A stretch of 64,000 bases of DNA from Aedes albopictus (taxonomy: Eukaryota; Arthropoda; Insecta; Diptera; Culicidae). The stretch's first letter is position 1. Every line of letters starts with the position of its first letter. Where the stretch lies: contig NC_085137.1 in NCBI RefSeq assembly GCF_035046485.1, forward strand, positions 340,618,505 through 340,682,504, in the 5' to 3' direction. This document shows, piece after piece, positions 43,293 through 54,340 of the stretch. The position numbers and the translations under genes are program-made. The notes under the pieces are model-generated. The model was not told the origin of the DNA. It saw only the letters and a list, made by a program, of their open reading frames with translations, and did no database searches.

Positions 43293-43880
43293 GTAAGTGC
43301 ACCCCAAGACCTGTAATTTTTGCAACCCTGTTTGCTTTATCGTTCAATAATAAGAAAAGGCTGTGTGTACCGCGCACGGTGCGAGAAATAATGCACTGTG
43401 TTTGTGTCATGTTGTTTTTTTTTTCATCTCCGTCGTGTTGTACTGGACTTGATAGGTATGGCTACAGCCACGGTGCCATGCCGAACCGACCACCACCAAC
43501 CGGCTGGATATGGTGGTTTGCTCTTTCAACTCGCGAAGTTTTATGGTCGTTTTTGTACCTCACTTTTTTTGTTCGCATTCGATCTTTGATCTCCGCAAAT
43601 GACAACACTGGCGAGCAGTAGCGTGTCGAAAACGAACTTGGGGTGATTTTACAGTTTCAAGTTTTAGTATAGCAGAAAGATTATGAGATTTTTCATACCA
43701 CACATGTTGTAATTTGATTCAAGGAATCATACTGCTTCTAGAATAATGGTGCTATGATGGATATTGTTTGGTCTTTATTTATTGTTCTATGAAATAAGCT
43801 AATTTTAGTGATTTAAGACCCTGCCTGCTTACTCATCAGCTAAGCTTATTAGATTTCAATTAGAAACTTTCTTTACCCAT
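43293..43880 (+). other. Intron-like sequence after the leader exons
   Basis: GC-rich start fading into AT-rich DNA. Small open frames at 43379-43621 have no recognisable product. Confidence 0.4.
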
Positions 43881-43884
43881 CGAC

Positions 43885-44135
43885 CATGTTTGCATTCGGG
43901 CCCAAATTATAGTGAGTATTCAGCAAGACCGTGCTGAGGGTGACGGGTCCAATCCCCGATCGGTCTAAAATCTTTTCGTATTTAAAATATTTTTAAATTC
44001 ATTGGGCACATAATATCCATCATATATGCCACATGATATGCGCATTCAAAAAAGTCAATTGGTCAATAAAGTTTCCTGTTAACTAAGGATGTGCTTATAG
44101 AAGCTGGGACAGGAAGAAAGAAAAAAAATGATATC
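43885..44135 (+). mobile_element. tRNA-derived SINE, Feilai-like
   Basis: TTCAGCAAGACCGTGCTGAG then box B-like GGGTCCAATCC (43945-43955), followed by CATGATATGCGCATTCAAAA and a region ending in AAGGATGTGCTTATAGAAGC and an A-rich tail. The order (tRNA-like head, unrelated body, A-rich end) and recollection of the Aedes Feilai family support the call; the family name is uncertain. Confidence 0.5.
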
Positions 44136-44297
44136 CTGTGATAAACAGAAATGTACTCTAGAACATAGCTTCCTAAACTTTTTGGCTCACTTAGCCATTA
44201 GGCATACACTGACCGGGGAACGAAATCACTAAAAATGAAATGAACGTGAACATATTCACATGCACCCAATATGGTAGTACCAATTTAACATTGGTTC

Positions 44298-44501
44298 TGA
44301 AAGCAGGAGTCCGGGTAGCTGAAAAGAAACGCAGTGTCTTCACAAGAGATCGCTTTATTTGTTCTTCTCCCGATCAGCGCCTAACTCAAAACTGAACTGC
44401 CGTTACACACTCAAAATGAATCCTGCCACTGTCTGGTTATAATAGGGTAGTTCATATTCAATAGGGTGGATTGAAATTTCCTTTTTCTCTAAAAGCTTAC
44501 A
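44298..44501 (-). repeat. 3' LTR
   Basis: TG...CA ends. On the minus strand it contains AATAAA (44354-44359), usable as the polyadenylation signal. It differs from the 5' LTR only at the base after GTCCGGGTAG. Confidence 0.95.
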
Positions 44502-44543
44502 GCTCGGCCATCCTGTACTTCAATCATTCATCTGGAAAACAAA

Positions 44544-47500
44544 TCACAAATCACTATCATCCTCCAAGTATTCCACATCTTCATATTCTAATTCTGATTC
44601 CTGATCTTCTTCTAAGTATTCTACATCCTGGTATTCTATTTTCTCATTTTCAGCTTTCATGTTATCCTCGCTACTGACTACTTGTTCACTTTCCTTCTGT
44701 CTGTAATCGCTTTTCGCACCCCTCTGGTAAAGACGCATGTTCATTGGGTCAAATATTCCCTCAAATCGCAAACCTGACACCTGAAACTCGTCCAGATCAC
44801 CCACCACGTAGCGGTTATTGTCCAGAACCTTTTTCACCTCATATGGTCCACGATACTTCGGCTTCAACTTGTTTCGCTCTCCTACAACCCCGACTCTTCT
44901 CAACATCACCAAATCACCCTTTTGGTAGTACGTGCTTCTATTGCAGTGTTTATCGTAAACCATTTTATTATACTGCTGTTGTCGCTTGTTGTTCTGACCT
45001 GCATTCTCACGAAGCTCACTCAGATCTCGAACTTCTGCCTGATTTATTTCCTGCAAATACTGAGTTAGGTCGTTGTCCACGCGCCGTCGCTGCTCTGTCC
45101 CAAAAAGTAACATGGCTGCAGTAGTTCCAGTTGAACGGTTCACGGTGTTGTTGAGGAGAAATTCTGCATCCGTTAAGACGGAGTCCCAGTTACGTCCTGT
45201 TTCTTCAACCAATTTACTTATTAGTGGCATCATGGTTTTATTGTACCGCTCTACCTGTCCATTAGCTTTTGGACAAGCAGACGCTACCTTGACGTGTTTG
45301 ACACCGTGATCCTTAACAAAGTTCTCAAAAGCGTTAGAAGTAAAGGCAGTTCCACGATCAGAAATTATAACCTTCGGGGCCGAATGGGCATGAAAATAGT
45401 TCCGCAAACTCTTCATCACTTCCGTAGTCTTTGTTGTTTTGGTGGGATACAGCTTGATAAATTTGGTACAAGCATCTACAACGGCCAACACGTACTCATT
45501 TTTCCCTTTACTTCTCTCAAGTGGACCGAGATGATCTATGTGCAGAACTTTAAAGGGTACCGCTGGTTTGTCGACATTATTAAGAACTCCATCATAACGT
45601 TTATTCCGAGGATTGTAAGCGATGCACGTTACACATGATTTGATATGGTCCTGCACCTGTTCCCGCATTCGGGGAAACCAGTATGTCCTTCGTATCAACC
45701 CACAAACCTTGTCAACGCCGAAATGCCCCATTTCATTGTGGAACTTGTTAATCACTGACTGAACCATTTGAACCGGTACATACAACAACGAATTGCGACC
45801 CACAACCTTGTACAAAATAGCGTCACGAATTTCATAGTCCTTCATCAACCCGGCAGTAATAGCATCCTTGAGTTTTACAACCTCTGAATCTCGCAACTGA
45901 GCCACATACAGAGCATCTTCAAACAGTGTTGATTGGTCTTGTCGGTCTTCCTCTTCAATCAAGTAAACGTTGGCTCTCGACAAAGCATCCGCATGCTGCA
46001 TTCTAGTTCCAGGCCGGTGGACAATTTCAAAATCGAACTGTTCTATGAACATAGACCACCGTGCGATCTTCGAATTAACTTCACGTTTCTCCAAGGTATG
46101 TTTCAACGAATTACAGTCAGTTACTATCTTGAACCGCAAACCAAAAAGATAAGTTCGGAAACGTTGCAGAAAATACACGATAGCGAGCGTCTCCAATTCG
46201 AAGCTATGGAGCTTCGATTCCGTAGGGGAAGATTTTCTACTGTGGTACATTACCGGATGCATAAGACCATCATCCGCTTGCCGTTGTAGAAGGACACCTC
46301 CGAAACCCGACGAACACGCATCCGTGTGGAGTTCTGTTTCCGCGGTAGGTGAATAAATTCGTAGCACTGGTTTTGATATTAACGCGTTCTTCAAGTTTTC
46401 AACAGCCTGGATATGCTCAGCAGTCATAATGAAATCCTTCTCTTCCTTAAGCAGTTCATACAACATACCCGCTTGAACATTGAAGCCTTTAATAAACTTC
46501 CTGAAATAATTCACCAATCCTAGAAACCGCTGAAGGCTTTTCCGATTGCTAGGAATAGGGAAATCACGTATAGACTGCACGTGCCTGTCGCTTGGTTGAA
46601 TTTGATTGAACTGAACATCATATCCCAAATGTTCAACCTTTGTCTTGACAAACTGACATTTAGAAAGTTGCAACCCTAAATGATTATCGGAAAGGGTCTC
46701 CAAAACTCTCTGCAGGATTTGAAAGTGTTCATCGATAGACTTAGACGCAATCAACATGTCGTCAATAAAAACAATAACACTACCATCGCGAATAAAGGGG
46801 TCCAAAACTTTAGTAATAAACTTAACGAAAATCGCGGGGGAGTTCGCATATCCGAATGGAAGGCGGTTAAATTCGTATTGACCACTATCTGTAACGAACG
46901 AAGTATACTTCTTACTATCCTCTGTCAGTTCAACATGGTAGAACCCATTCTTCAAGTCCAACGACGTGAAATAACGCTTCCCTTGTAGCCGCATGATCTG
47001 GTCTTCGATGATAGGCATCGGGAAATGATTTCTTTCCACGATTCGGTTCAGAGGTCGGTAATTTACGCACATTCTTAAGGAATTGTTCTTCTTTCTGGTC
47101 AACACTACCCTTGAGGTATACGGCGATTCACTTTCCCGAATTATCCCTTGTTCCAACAAACTACCAACCATCTTATCAAGTTCACCTTTCTCCCAAACAC
47201 TGAGTCGCTGAGGAGTTGCAGTAAATATCTTATCTTCCTTCAATCGTATCTCAGCCTGATACCTTACCAAAGGTTTGTCAGGACGAGGTCTGTTGAAATA
47301 ACTGTTTCCCAATAATTCCTCCAGTTTGACCGACAAACATCGAGTCTCACCACTGTCCCCTACATCAAGACTCAAACCACTATGGTCTATCAGGTACGAT
47401 TCGTCGAAGCCTCCGAACATGGACCAATCATGACTGTGCGTATCACCAAGAGGGAAGTGCAGATATTGTATGCGATTGTCTCTCAGAAAGCTCCTACCTA

Positions 47501-48746
47501 AAAGCATATCTACCTGCATCGTGTCGTCAGCAACAACCAAAAAGCTTACTGTCATTTCTTTGTCTCTTATGCGTAAGATTGTTCCTAACTTGCCTAGTAC
47601 TTCAACTTTTGAATTGTTCATACCTACCACCTCCTGAACATTTTCGCGTAGAGTGATAGCAGCCGATAACAGTTTACGTTTTATTAAATTCACATAGCTA
47701 CCTGTATCGACCAGCGCCATGGTACGGAAACGTTCGCCAGCTGCTTCAACGTCCACTTCGACCAAAGAGGATCCATCCATCTCGAGAACATCATCGCCGC
47801 CGAAAACCGCGTTGACTGAGTTGCGCCCCACGGTTCTAGTTGGAATCTGGTTCGTCTCAAACTGTTTCGATGAATTCGTCACCACCGTGCACTTTTCCGC
47901 CGTGTGTCCCACCTTCATGCACTTGCTGCATCGTTCACGGCGCTGCGGTTTGGGGCAATCAATTGACCTGTGCCCCGTTTCACGACAGTTGAAACAGACA
48001 GTTTCACCGCCAGAAAAACTCGCTCCTGATCCCGTCATCGTCGTCTTGGAGATCCGCAGCGTAGCTGATGAATTTCGAGCAGAAATCATGCTTAGGTTTG
48101 ATGAAATCCACTTGATATGTTGCAGCAGGTCGAGTGTCGAAACATATTGTCGTGCCAACAGACTCGGATAAACTGGGTCGTTTCGAAGTCCCTTAATAAT
48201 GTACTTGAGAGTAGCCGAAGTACTAAAATCTCCTTGCTGCGCTAGAGCATCCACACGATAGACAAACGATTCGTACGATTCATCCCTTTCCTTTCGCATC
48301 TCTTCGAGCTGTCGGTGAATGTCCGCCTCGTCAAAAGTCTCCAGGAATGCAACGATCAAGTGCTGCTTGAATTGCGTCCAGTTGAATATTTTTTCTTCGT
48401 ATCGCCGGTACCAACTGGCTGCCGCTCCGCTGAGTCGTGTTGTTCCATACAGTAGGCACATCTGCTCCGTCCATCCGTACAGGATTCGAAAATGATCAAT
48501 TCGCCGCAACCATTTGGCAACACCGTCTCCTTCCGAAAATTCTGGAATTAGTCTTCCAAGGTCGTGTGGGTGCGGTGCAAAAGTATGGGTTTGCGTCACT
48601 TGTTGCACACATACATCCGCCTCTCGCTTCATTGCCGTCGATGGTTTATCGTCATCCACAACTGCTCTCACGTCGAAAAACGTCGCCTCTTCTTCTTCTT
48701 CCATGTTGCCTCCGCGTTTGGCTGTCTGGCTCCGGGTCACCGGCAT
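44544..48746 (-). CDS. Gag-Pol polyprotein of Ty3/Gypsy retrotransposon, 1,400 aa
   Basis: Gag and Pol share one frame, starting MPVTRSQTAKRGG. In order: capsid-like region (about 60-215); two CCHC zinc knuckles at 251-264 (CFNCRETGHRSIDC) and 273-286 (CSKCMKVGHTAEKC); aspartic protease LVDTGS (D347); reverse transcriptase with D597 (TSLDLKNGFY) and FIDDM (D662, D663); RNase H D809, E850, D877; integrase zinc finger H1003/H1008/C1038/C1041; integrase catalytic D1071, D1130, E1166 with D-x58-D-x35-E spacing. The last ~50 residues are highly acidic with a duplicated E(Y)xDVEYLE(E/D)D motif. All catalytic residues are intact. It acts in cytoplasmic particles to copy RNA into DNA and insert it in the nucleus. 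FIDD instead of the usual YxDD is common in Gypsy elements. Confidence 0.96.
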   Translation of the reverse strand: MPVTRSQTAKRGGNMEEEEEATFFDVRAVVDDDKPSTAMKREADVCVQQVTQTHTFAPHPHDLGRLIPEFSEGDGVAKWLRRIDHFRILYGWTEQMCLLYGTTRLSGAAASWYRRYEEKIFNWTQFKQHLIVAFLETFDEADIHRQLEEMRKERDESYESFVYRVDALAQQGDFSTSATLKYIIKGLRNDPVYPSLLARQYVSTLDLLQHIKWISSNLSMISARNSSATLRISKTTMTGSGASFSGGETVCFNCRETGHRSIDCPKPQRRERCSKCMKVGHTAEKCTVVTNSSKQFETNQIPTRTVGRNSVNAVFGGDDVLEMDGSSLVEVDVEAAGERFRTMALVDTGSYVNLIKRKLLSAAITLRENVQEVVGMNNSKVEVLGKLGTILRIRDKEMTVSFLVVADDTMQVDMLLGRSFLRDNRIQYLHFPLGDTHSHDWSMFGGFDESYLIDHSGLSLDVGDSGETRCLSVKLEELLGNSYFNRPRPDKPLVRYQAEIRLKEDKIFTATPQRLSVWEKGELDKMVGSLLEQGIIRESESPYTSRVVLTRKKNNSLRMCVNYRPLNRIVERNHFPMPIIEDQIMRLQGKRYFTSLDLKNGFYHVELTEDSKKYTSFVTDSGQYEFNRLPFGYANSPAIFVKFITKVLDPFIRDGSVIVFIDDMLIASKSIDEHFQILQRVLETLSDNHLGLQLSKCQFVKTKVEHLGYDVQFNQIQPSDRHVQSIRDFPIPSNRKSLQRFLGLVNYFRKFIKGFNVQAGMLYELLKEEKDFIMTAEHIQAVENLKNALISKPVLRIYSPTAETELHTDACSSGFGGVLLQRQADDGLMHPVMYHSRKSSPTESKLHSFELETLAIVYFLQRFRTYLFGLRFKIVTDCNSLKHTLEKREVNSKIARWSMFIEQFDFEIVHRPGTRMQHADALSRANVYLIEEEDRQDQSTLFEDALYVAQLRDSEVVKLKDAITAGLMKDYEIRDAILYKVVGRNSLLYVPVQMVQSVINKFHNEMGHFGVDKVCGLIRRTYWFPRMREQVQDHIKSCVTCIAYNPRNKRYDGVLNNVDKPAVPFKVLHIDHLGPLERSKGKNEYVLAVVDACTKFIKLYPTKTTKTTEVMKSLRNYFHAHSAPKVIISDRGTAFTSNAFENFVKDHGVKHVKVASACPKANGQVERYNKTMMPLISKLVEETGRNWDSVLTDAEFLLNNTVNRSTGTTAAMLLFGTEQRRRVDNDLTQYLQEINQAEVRDLSELRENAGQNNKRQQQYNKMVYDKHCNRSTYYQKGDLVMLRRVGVVGERNKLKPKYRGPYEVKKVLDNNRYVVGDLDEFQVSGLRFEGIFDPMNMRLYQRGAKSDYRQKESEQVVSSEDNMKAENEKIEYQDVEYLEEDQESELEYEDVEYLEDDSDL

Positions 48747-48844
48747 CGTGTTGAAAGTTCCGGATATCGTCGTCCTCCCAGAGCGTCGGAGTCACCGTCA
48801 CCGAAACTAACTTTTCACTGCCGGTCGGATCCCACTTCTGAAAC
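48747..48844 (-). promoter_or_regulatory. Leader and presumptive primer-binding site
   Basis: Immediately after the 5' LTR the minus strand reads GTTTCAGAAGTGGGATCC. It lacks the TGG start expected for a primer-binding site pairing with a tRNA 3' CCA end. AGAAGTGGGATC-type sequences next to LTRs occur in other insect elements, so priming by an internal tRNA segment is possible but unproven. Confidence 0.45.
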
Positions 48845-49048
48845 TGAAAGCAGGAGTCCGGGTAGGTGAAAAGAAACGCAGTGTCTTCACAAGAGATCGC
48901 TTTATTTGTTCTTCTCCCGATCAGCGCCTAACTCAAAACTGAACTGCCGTTACACACTCAAAATGAATCCTGCCACTGTCTGGTTATAATAGGGTAGTTC
49001 ATATTCAATAGGGTGGATTGAAATTTCCTTTTTCTCTAAAAGCTTACA
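48845..49048 (-). repeat. 5' LTR
   Basis: Promoter-bearing LTR of the Gypsy element; 203 of 204 positions match the 3' LTR by eye. Confidence 0.95.
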
Positions 49049-49279
49049 GTTCCATTAGTGGCATATTCTATTGAGTTCTTAACTACTCGGCAAAAGCATT
49101 TGGGATTGTGTTGATTTTTGAAAAAAAAAAAAAAAAGCAGCTGAAACTGCACCGCACCACGCTCGCGCTGAATACGACGAGCAAGGTTTTGGTAGTGTTG
49201 TACTTTTTACAACAACGTGCGTCCTGAAGGGTTAAAATATCTTGCCAATTTTCTAGCCGAAATAGCGCAGTAACGGAGA

Positions 49280-50650
49280 AATTTATAAAGGCACCCTTGG
49301 AACAATCTTTGGAGGAATCTCCGTGTAACAATCTCTAAAGAAACCTCTTGAAATCATCTTGGTGAAATTTCTAGAGGAATCCCTGGATAACTTTTAACAG
49401 AAATTATCCGAGCAACCGGACGAAGCCCTACAGAAATCCCTGAATAAATCTTGTAAGTACTTTCTGAAGGAAACTCTAGAGGAGTTCCCGGATAAATTAC
49501 TTGTGCCGGATAAAGTCAGCCCGTGCACAAGGGGGTTTTGTGAGTTTCATACACTAGGTGACCCTTCGTCTTTTGAAAAAAAAAAATCAGTTAAAACTCC
49601 TCCCTTTCCGCCTTTTCTGTGCACAGGCCTGCCTTAAGTAGTTTCTGAAGGAATACCTATTACAATCCCCGAAGAAATCCCGAAATAGAGACATCCCTAG
49701 ATGAATTTCTGGATAAATCCCTGGAGTAACTCCTGAAAAAGTTATTCCACGAAATCTCAGAAGAAATCACTGTAAAGATTTCCGATTCCTAGAGAAATCC
49801 TCAGAGGAAATGCGGAAAAATGTTCTATGGAATGTTTGAAGAAATTCCTGGAGAGATGCCAGCAGAAATGGCTTGGGAAATTGTAGCATAAATTCCAGGA
49901 GCCTGACCCGCAAAACTTTCTAGAATATTCTCTGTAGGGGTTCCAAATCACAGAAAGAAATCACAAAGAAATACCTGACGCAATACCAAAAGATTCTTCT
50001 GTAGGAAATCCTGGAGGAATCCCAAGATGAACTCCCGGGAAATCCATAGGGAAAGCCCTATAGGGAAATGTATAGAGGAATCATGGAGAAATCCACAGAA
50101 GGATTCTGGGAAATTACTGTAAACATCCATACATAGAGATTTAAAGAAATTCCTAGAGGAATCCCCGGAGAAATCCCTGCATGAATCCCCTGAGAGCATT
50201 CCTAGGAAAATTTCGAGGAAATTCTTACTGGAATACCAACTAGAATTTCTAGAATAATTCCTGTTCCTTTTTTTTTATGTCTTTATTTATAAGATTTTCA
50301 GCCCGAGGCTGGTTCATCTCAGATCATCCCAGTTCCTGAAGGAATCCCAAAAAAGCTTCCGAAGATAACACAGGAGAAACGTCCGAAAAAAAATTGGGCT
50401 ATATTTGAAGGTATTCCCGGAAGAACTCCTGCAGGAACACCAGCCGAAATTCCTGGGAGAATCTCTTCAAAAATTGCTCCCACCACGAATAACTGAAGGG
50501 TTTTCAATAGAAATAGATGGTTGAATCTATAAAACAAAATTTTTGAGAAATCTCTGAAAGAGTCCCGGCAGCTTTTCCTGAAGCAATCCAAGCAAGAAAC
50601 CTACAGAATAAATTCATGTTGCAATCCCAGAAAGTATTCTTGGGTGCATC
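49280..50650. repeat. Degenerate short-period repeat, purine-type
   Basis: Reiterated GGAATTCCTGGAGGAATCCC and AGAAATCCCTGAAG motifs over 1.4 kb, interrupted near 49500-49640 and at 50270-50330. Minus-strand frames (for example 49948-50199) are composition artefacts. Confidence 0.8.
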
Positions 50651-50778
50651 TCTAGAAAAAAAAAGGGAAATTGGATTCTTTTTTCCTTACTTGGACGTGA
50701 TTTAGTTACAGAAGTGATCACCCCAGCGTCTCATCATTACATCACCTGAATTAATATTGATTATAAAATGGCAATATT

Positions 50779-51076
50779 GAGTAAAACCAAAGAATAAAAA
50801 TAGAAAGAATGCCCTCTCTTGCCTTTTTCTATGTAAACGTCAAGCGACAAGACAAGTGACGCTCTCTAAGCGTTTCAAAGTGGAAGCTCTATGTAGCAGT
50901 GTTCGTGATTTATCATAAGAAAAGATGGTGTGCGTATGTTTTGGTATCCGCATACAATCAGTAACGCACACTATCGCATGAAGGTTGAACTTTCATCCAC
51001 AAATAGCGCTGCGGTAGTGCCCCCCGAGCATCAGCGGAGTGGGCATTCTTGATATTCTTATTCTTTGGTAAAACTC
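50779..51076. mobile_element. 300-bp MITE with CCAAAGAATAA ends
   Basis: GAGTAAAACCAAAGAATAAAA with GAAAGAATGCCC at the left is matched in inverse by GGGCATTCTTGATATTC and TTATTCTTTGGTAAAACTC at the right. No product. Confidence 0.7.
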
Positions 51077-51770
51077 GCTTCTATTTTCCTTGCTCAAAAA
51101 TAAAATGGCTGACAAAGTCGGGTCAAAAATTGATAAAATCGGGTCAGCACTGTAGAATGAATGTTTTTATTCTCTCTTTTTTTTCAAATTTGTGTACTTT
51201 TCGATAACAAACGATTATGAAATATTTTTCCAGCCTTATATCTTTTCAAAACTGAATATTACTTTTAATTTCTACAGCATTCTAAGACTTATGGCAGTTT
51301 TTTTAAGCCGGACTAGACTCTAATAGAAGTAGTCTTGAAAATACTTTAAAAAACGTTTCTATCTGTACGTAAGCTGTGAGCTTGTGTTGGAATTTCAGTT
51401 TTATATACAACATGCTTACCAGGATTGGGTTACTATTACGAAAAAATAGAACCAAATTACAATGTAAATGGTAGAGGCAAAAAAAAACTTTTTACGTTTC
51501 CCTGCCAGCCAGTTTTTGTGAGATTTGTTACAACATTTCGTATTTAATAAAAAAAAAGTTTTCACGCAATTTTAAATGGAGGGAAACAGTGCGTTGCGAT
51601 GTAGGATAGGATTTTTTTACGTTTTATTGGAATCCATTACGAAATAGATACCAAAAGTGAGACTGTTCATAGCGATCTCTTGTGTGATGGCTGGCGACCC
51701 TCTTGACAGTTAAGTAAGCTTAATCAGTGTCAAAGAAAATCAAGGGGTTTTCCTTGATTTTCCTTGACGA
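51077..51770. other. Unassigned AT-rich DNA
   Basis: No element ends or coding frames recognised. Confidence 0.4.
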
Positions 51771-51870
51771 AAAAAAATCTGTCAGTACCGAGGTTCAAAC
51801 ACAGATACCTGCAGAATGGTCTTGCTGAATGGCTACGAGTTTATCGTACGGATTTCATGTGATCTGTTAA
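51771..51870 (-). mobile_element. tRNA-like SINE fragment
   Basis: The minus strand shares TTCAGCAAGACC with the SINE at 43.9 kb, preceded by a box A-like TAGCCATTCAGC and followed by a box B-like GTGTTTGAACC. Probably a divergent member of the same family. Confidence 0.4.
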
Positions 51871-52825
51871 AAATTTCTTCACAGAGCTTTCGTAAGGCCT
51901 CCGAAGTATCACAGTGTCACAAATCCAGCCAAATTTTATACACGATTAATGATCACGCACACTGAATCAAATGTCAACCATCGCGTAACAATAATGGCAT
52001 TGGCGCAACCTGCATTTGTTGCGAAAATCCACCCAATGCGATAGGGGTTTGTCCCAGCTTGAACAGAATAGGACAAAGATCGTACACCGTACGTTTAGAG
52101 ATTTGTAAGCCTCGGATTGCGGTTTTTGAGAGTTAGCTTCAAGTCAGTAAATATAACACTGATGAGCTACCATTTTCAAACAGTTTTGATTTTGGGTCCA
52201 TAATAATTGAGTATTCACAAGTTGAAAAGCACGCAACAAATGTAGCGTCTGTTTTGTCACCAACAAAAATAATCGAGATCATGTCATTATCTGTACAAGT
52301 TGGGACAAAGGATGAACTCCTCGTCATATTTGTCGTTTGTTGTTTATCTCTTTCATACAACAATTCTCTTAACTGGTCACGAAACATAGTCTACGATATT
52401 CTACCTATATTGAATCTACGATTCTACTTCTAGGTACCTGAATTGGGTGATCTAGGTCACTACTGTGAACTACTGTAGTAAGTCTACAGAATCTACTAAT
52501 ATTTCTGTTTACTCTATCCAAGGAATTCATTTATGTTGATGTCCGTTGGACCTCGCAAAATTATGTACAACTCGACATTCATGATTTATGAATACATGGA
52601 CATTCCATGATTCTATGACAAATGATCTCTAATACACTTTGAAGTGTGGGTTACTATATCTACATACTGTATCATGGCTTTAATTGTAACGAATATTTGT
52701 GGAATGTAGTCTATGCTACTGCTGGAGTGGCAGAGCAAAATGTTAACGCTTTTTGCACATTTATAGCAAATTGTAAGCTGTTCAAACTATTCTGGAATTA
52801 GGACCTTCAATGTCTACTGCCTCTA
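51871..52825. other. Unassigned DNA
   Basis: AT-rich. A minus-strand 82-codon frame (52139-52387) has no recognisable product. The 52600-52760 part loosely resembles the tandem blocks at 53.2 and 53.7 kb. Confidence 0.35.
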
Positions 52826-53224
52826 CCCGAGCAGGAGAAAATAGCTGAAGAATACCAAACTCAGGTATGGAAAACCCAATACCTACAACCAGAATAAGGT
52901 ATTAAGAAGCCCTGCAGAAGAGGTAAAATAATAACTGGTGTATATTCTGTGCATAACACGTGAATAATGACATCAGGTATTGTAATACCTAAATAATAAT
53001 CGGCGATTTTTCCATGCAAATAGTGATTTTTCCATAATTGCATAATACCTCAAGCAGTCCTCAACACCAAACCAATAGCTCGTTGAGGTGTATTTTATCA
53101 ATACCTACAAAATACCAAAATAAGTTATTTCCAATACCTGGGTAACCGATCAATACCTCGTCTTGGTATGATACCTGATTTTGGTATGCTGAAGTTATGT
53201 GTCAGTTATTTGTTCCTGCTCGGG
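52826..53224. mobile_element. TA-flanked MITE (CCCGAGCAGG ends), reiterated AATACCT motif
   Basis: Ends CCCGAGCAGGAGAAAATAGC and (complement) CCCGAGCAGGAACAAATAAC, flanked by TA (52824-52825, 53225-53226). AATACCT/AGGTATT recurs more than ten times inside. 399 bp. Confidence 0.85.
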
Positions 53225-53229
53225 TACTC

Positions 53230-53960
53230 TTGTTTCTCTTCACTCTATCAGTGTTATTCGTTCACGATTATTTCTCATAACAATACGAATATCTTATGGA
53301 AGTGCGCTGGCATAATGCATGTTTCTTTTGGCGAATATTGGCGGAATATAATTTCCACTCAAGTCTACACTACTGTAATATGCTAGCGGCATGCTTAACA
53401 TCGATGTGACTCTCTTCGACCGTGATGTCTTTTGGATAGCATAAAGTTACATAGTTTCCTTAGACGGTTCATTCACGAATCTTTATTAGTTCCAAATATT
53501 TGTTACAAGAAACCTAACTGGAGACACTTACAGCACCGTTACATTAAATGCTATGTACAACGATCACCAATCAGCGATCGTTGTCCATGCGAAAGCGAGA
53601 GAGACAGAATCCCTCAAAAGTGCCTAGCTGTACCAGCATGGTAACAGCATGATTCAATAAATTTGTAATGCGACCTATCTGTTTGTCACCTTTGAACTGA
53701 ACTAAATAAATAAATGAACATACTTTGGCGATTTAGGTCCTCCAAACTATACTTTTGTTTCTTTTTACTCAATCGATGTAATTCGTACACGATTGTCTCT
53801 GTTGATCATCATAACATTACAAATATCCCTTTTGTTTTCCTATTTGTGCGTCCCCAGTGGCATTCAAATGATCTGCATAGTGTTTTGAAGTATGGATTGC
53901 CAAAGCTGTATATCTTAGCACATTATTATTGTAACGAGTGCTCGCGGAATACAATCTACA
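53230..53960. repeat. Two degenerate copies of a ~480-bp unit
   Basis: GTTTCTCTTCACTCTATCAG...TCGTTCACGATT (53240) is echoed by GTTTCTTTTTACTCAATCGA...TCGTACACGATT (53757), with later matches such as GCGGAATATAAT / GCGGAATACAAT before CTACACTACT. Function unknown. Confidence 0.5.
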
Positions 53961-53984
53961 CTACTTTTAGAGCCTTACTTACCT

Positions 53985-54340
53985 TAGCGGTCACACTAAG
54001 GCCTGAGTGGCCTCTGCTGTACATAGTAGCCGTCTCCATTCTACTCGGTCTATGGCTGTGTGTCTCCAGTTCCGCACTCTGCGAAGGGTCCGCAGATCGT
54101 CCTCCACTTGATCGACCCAACTAGCGCGCTGCACACCACGTCTTCTTGTACCGGTCGGAAGACTTCCGAGAATCATATGGGTTGCTATCCGACATCCTGA
54201 TGACGTGACCCGCCCACCGTAGCCTCCCGATTTTCGCGATATGGACGATGGTTGGTTCTCTCAGCAGCTGATGCAGCTCGTGGTTCATTCGCCTTCTCCA
54301 AGTCCCGTCTTCCATCTGCACTCCAATCTGCAAATTCAAG
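53985..54340 (-). pseudogene. RTE-like non-LTR 3' end (ORF2 C-terminus)
   Basis: The minus strand reads DGTWRRRMNHELHQLLREPT and KIGRLRWAGHVIRMSDSN, then after a frameshift PTGTRRRGVQRASWVDQVED and VEWRRLLCTAEATQ, ending in TAA. This is the terminal region of RTE-type LINE ORF2. It is complementary to the part missing from the copy at 17.2 kb but is a separate insertion. Confidence 0.8.

Larger units (their letters stand above)
44298..49048 (-). mobile_element. Intact Ty3/Gypsy-type LTR retrotransposon, 4.75 kb
   Basis: Two 204-bp direct repeats with TG...CA ends (44298-44501 and 48845-49048) differ at one position. They enclose a single gag-pol frame on the minus strand. GTTC flanks both ends (44294-44297, 49049-49052), a 4-bp target duplication. 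Gag, protease, RT, RNase H and integrase are all present in Gypsy order; there is no envelope frame. LTR near-identity and the unbroken frame indicate a recent, possibly active insertion. It sits within the intron-like region right of the leader exons. Confidence 0.95.

Noticed and set aside
44744..45638. Plus-strand frames within the Gypsy element
   Set aside because: Antisense shadows of the intact gag-pol gene.
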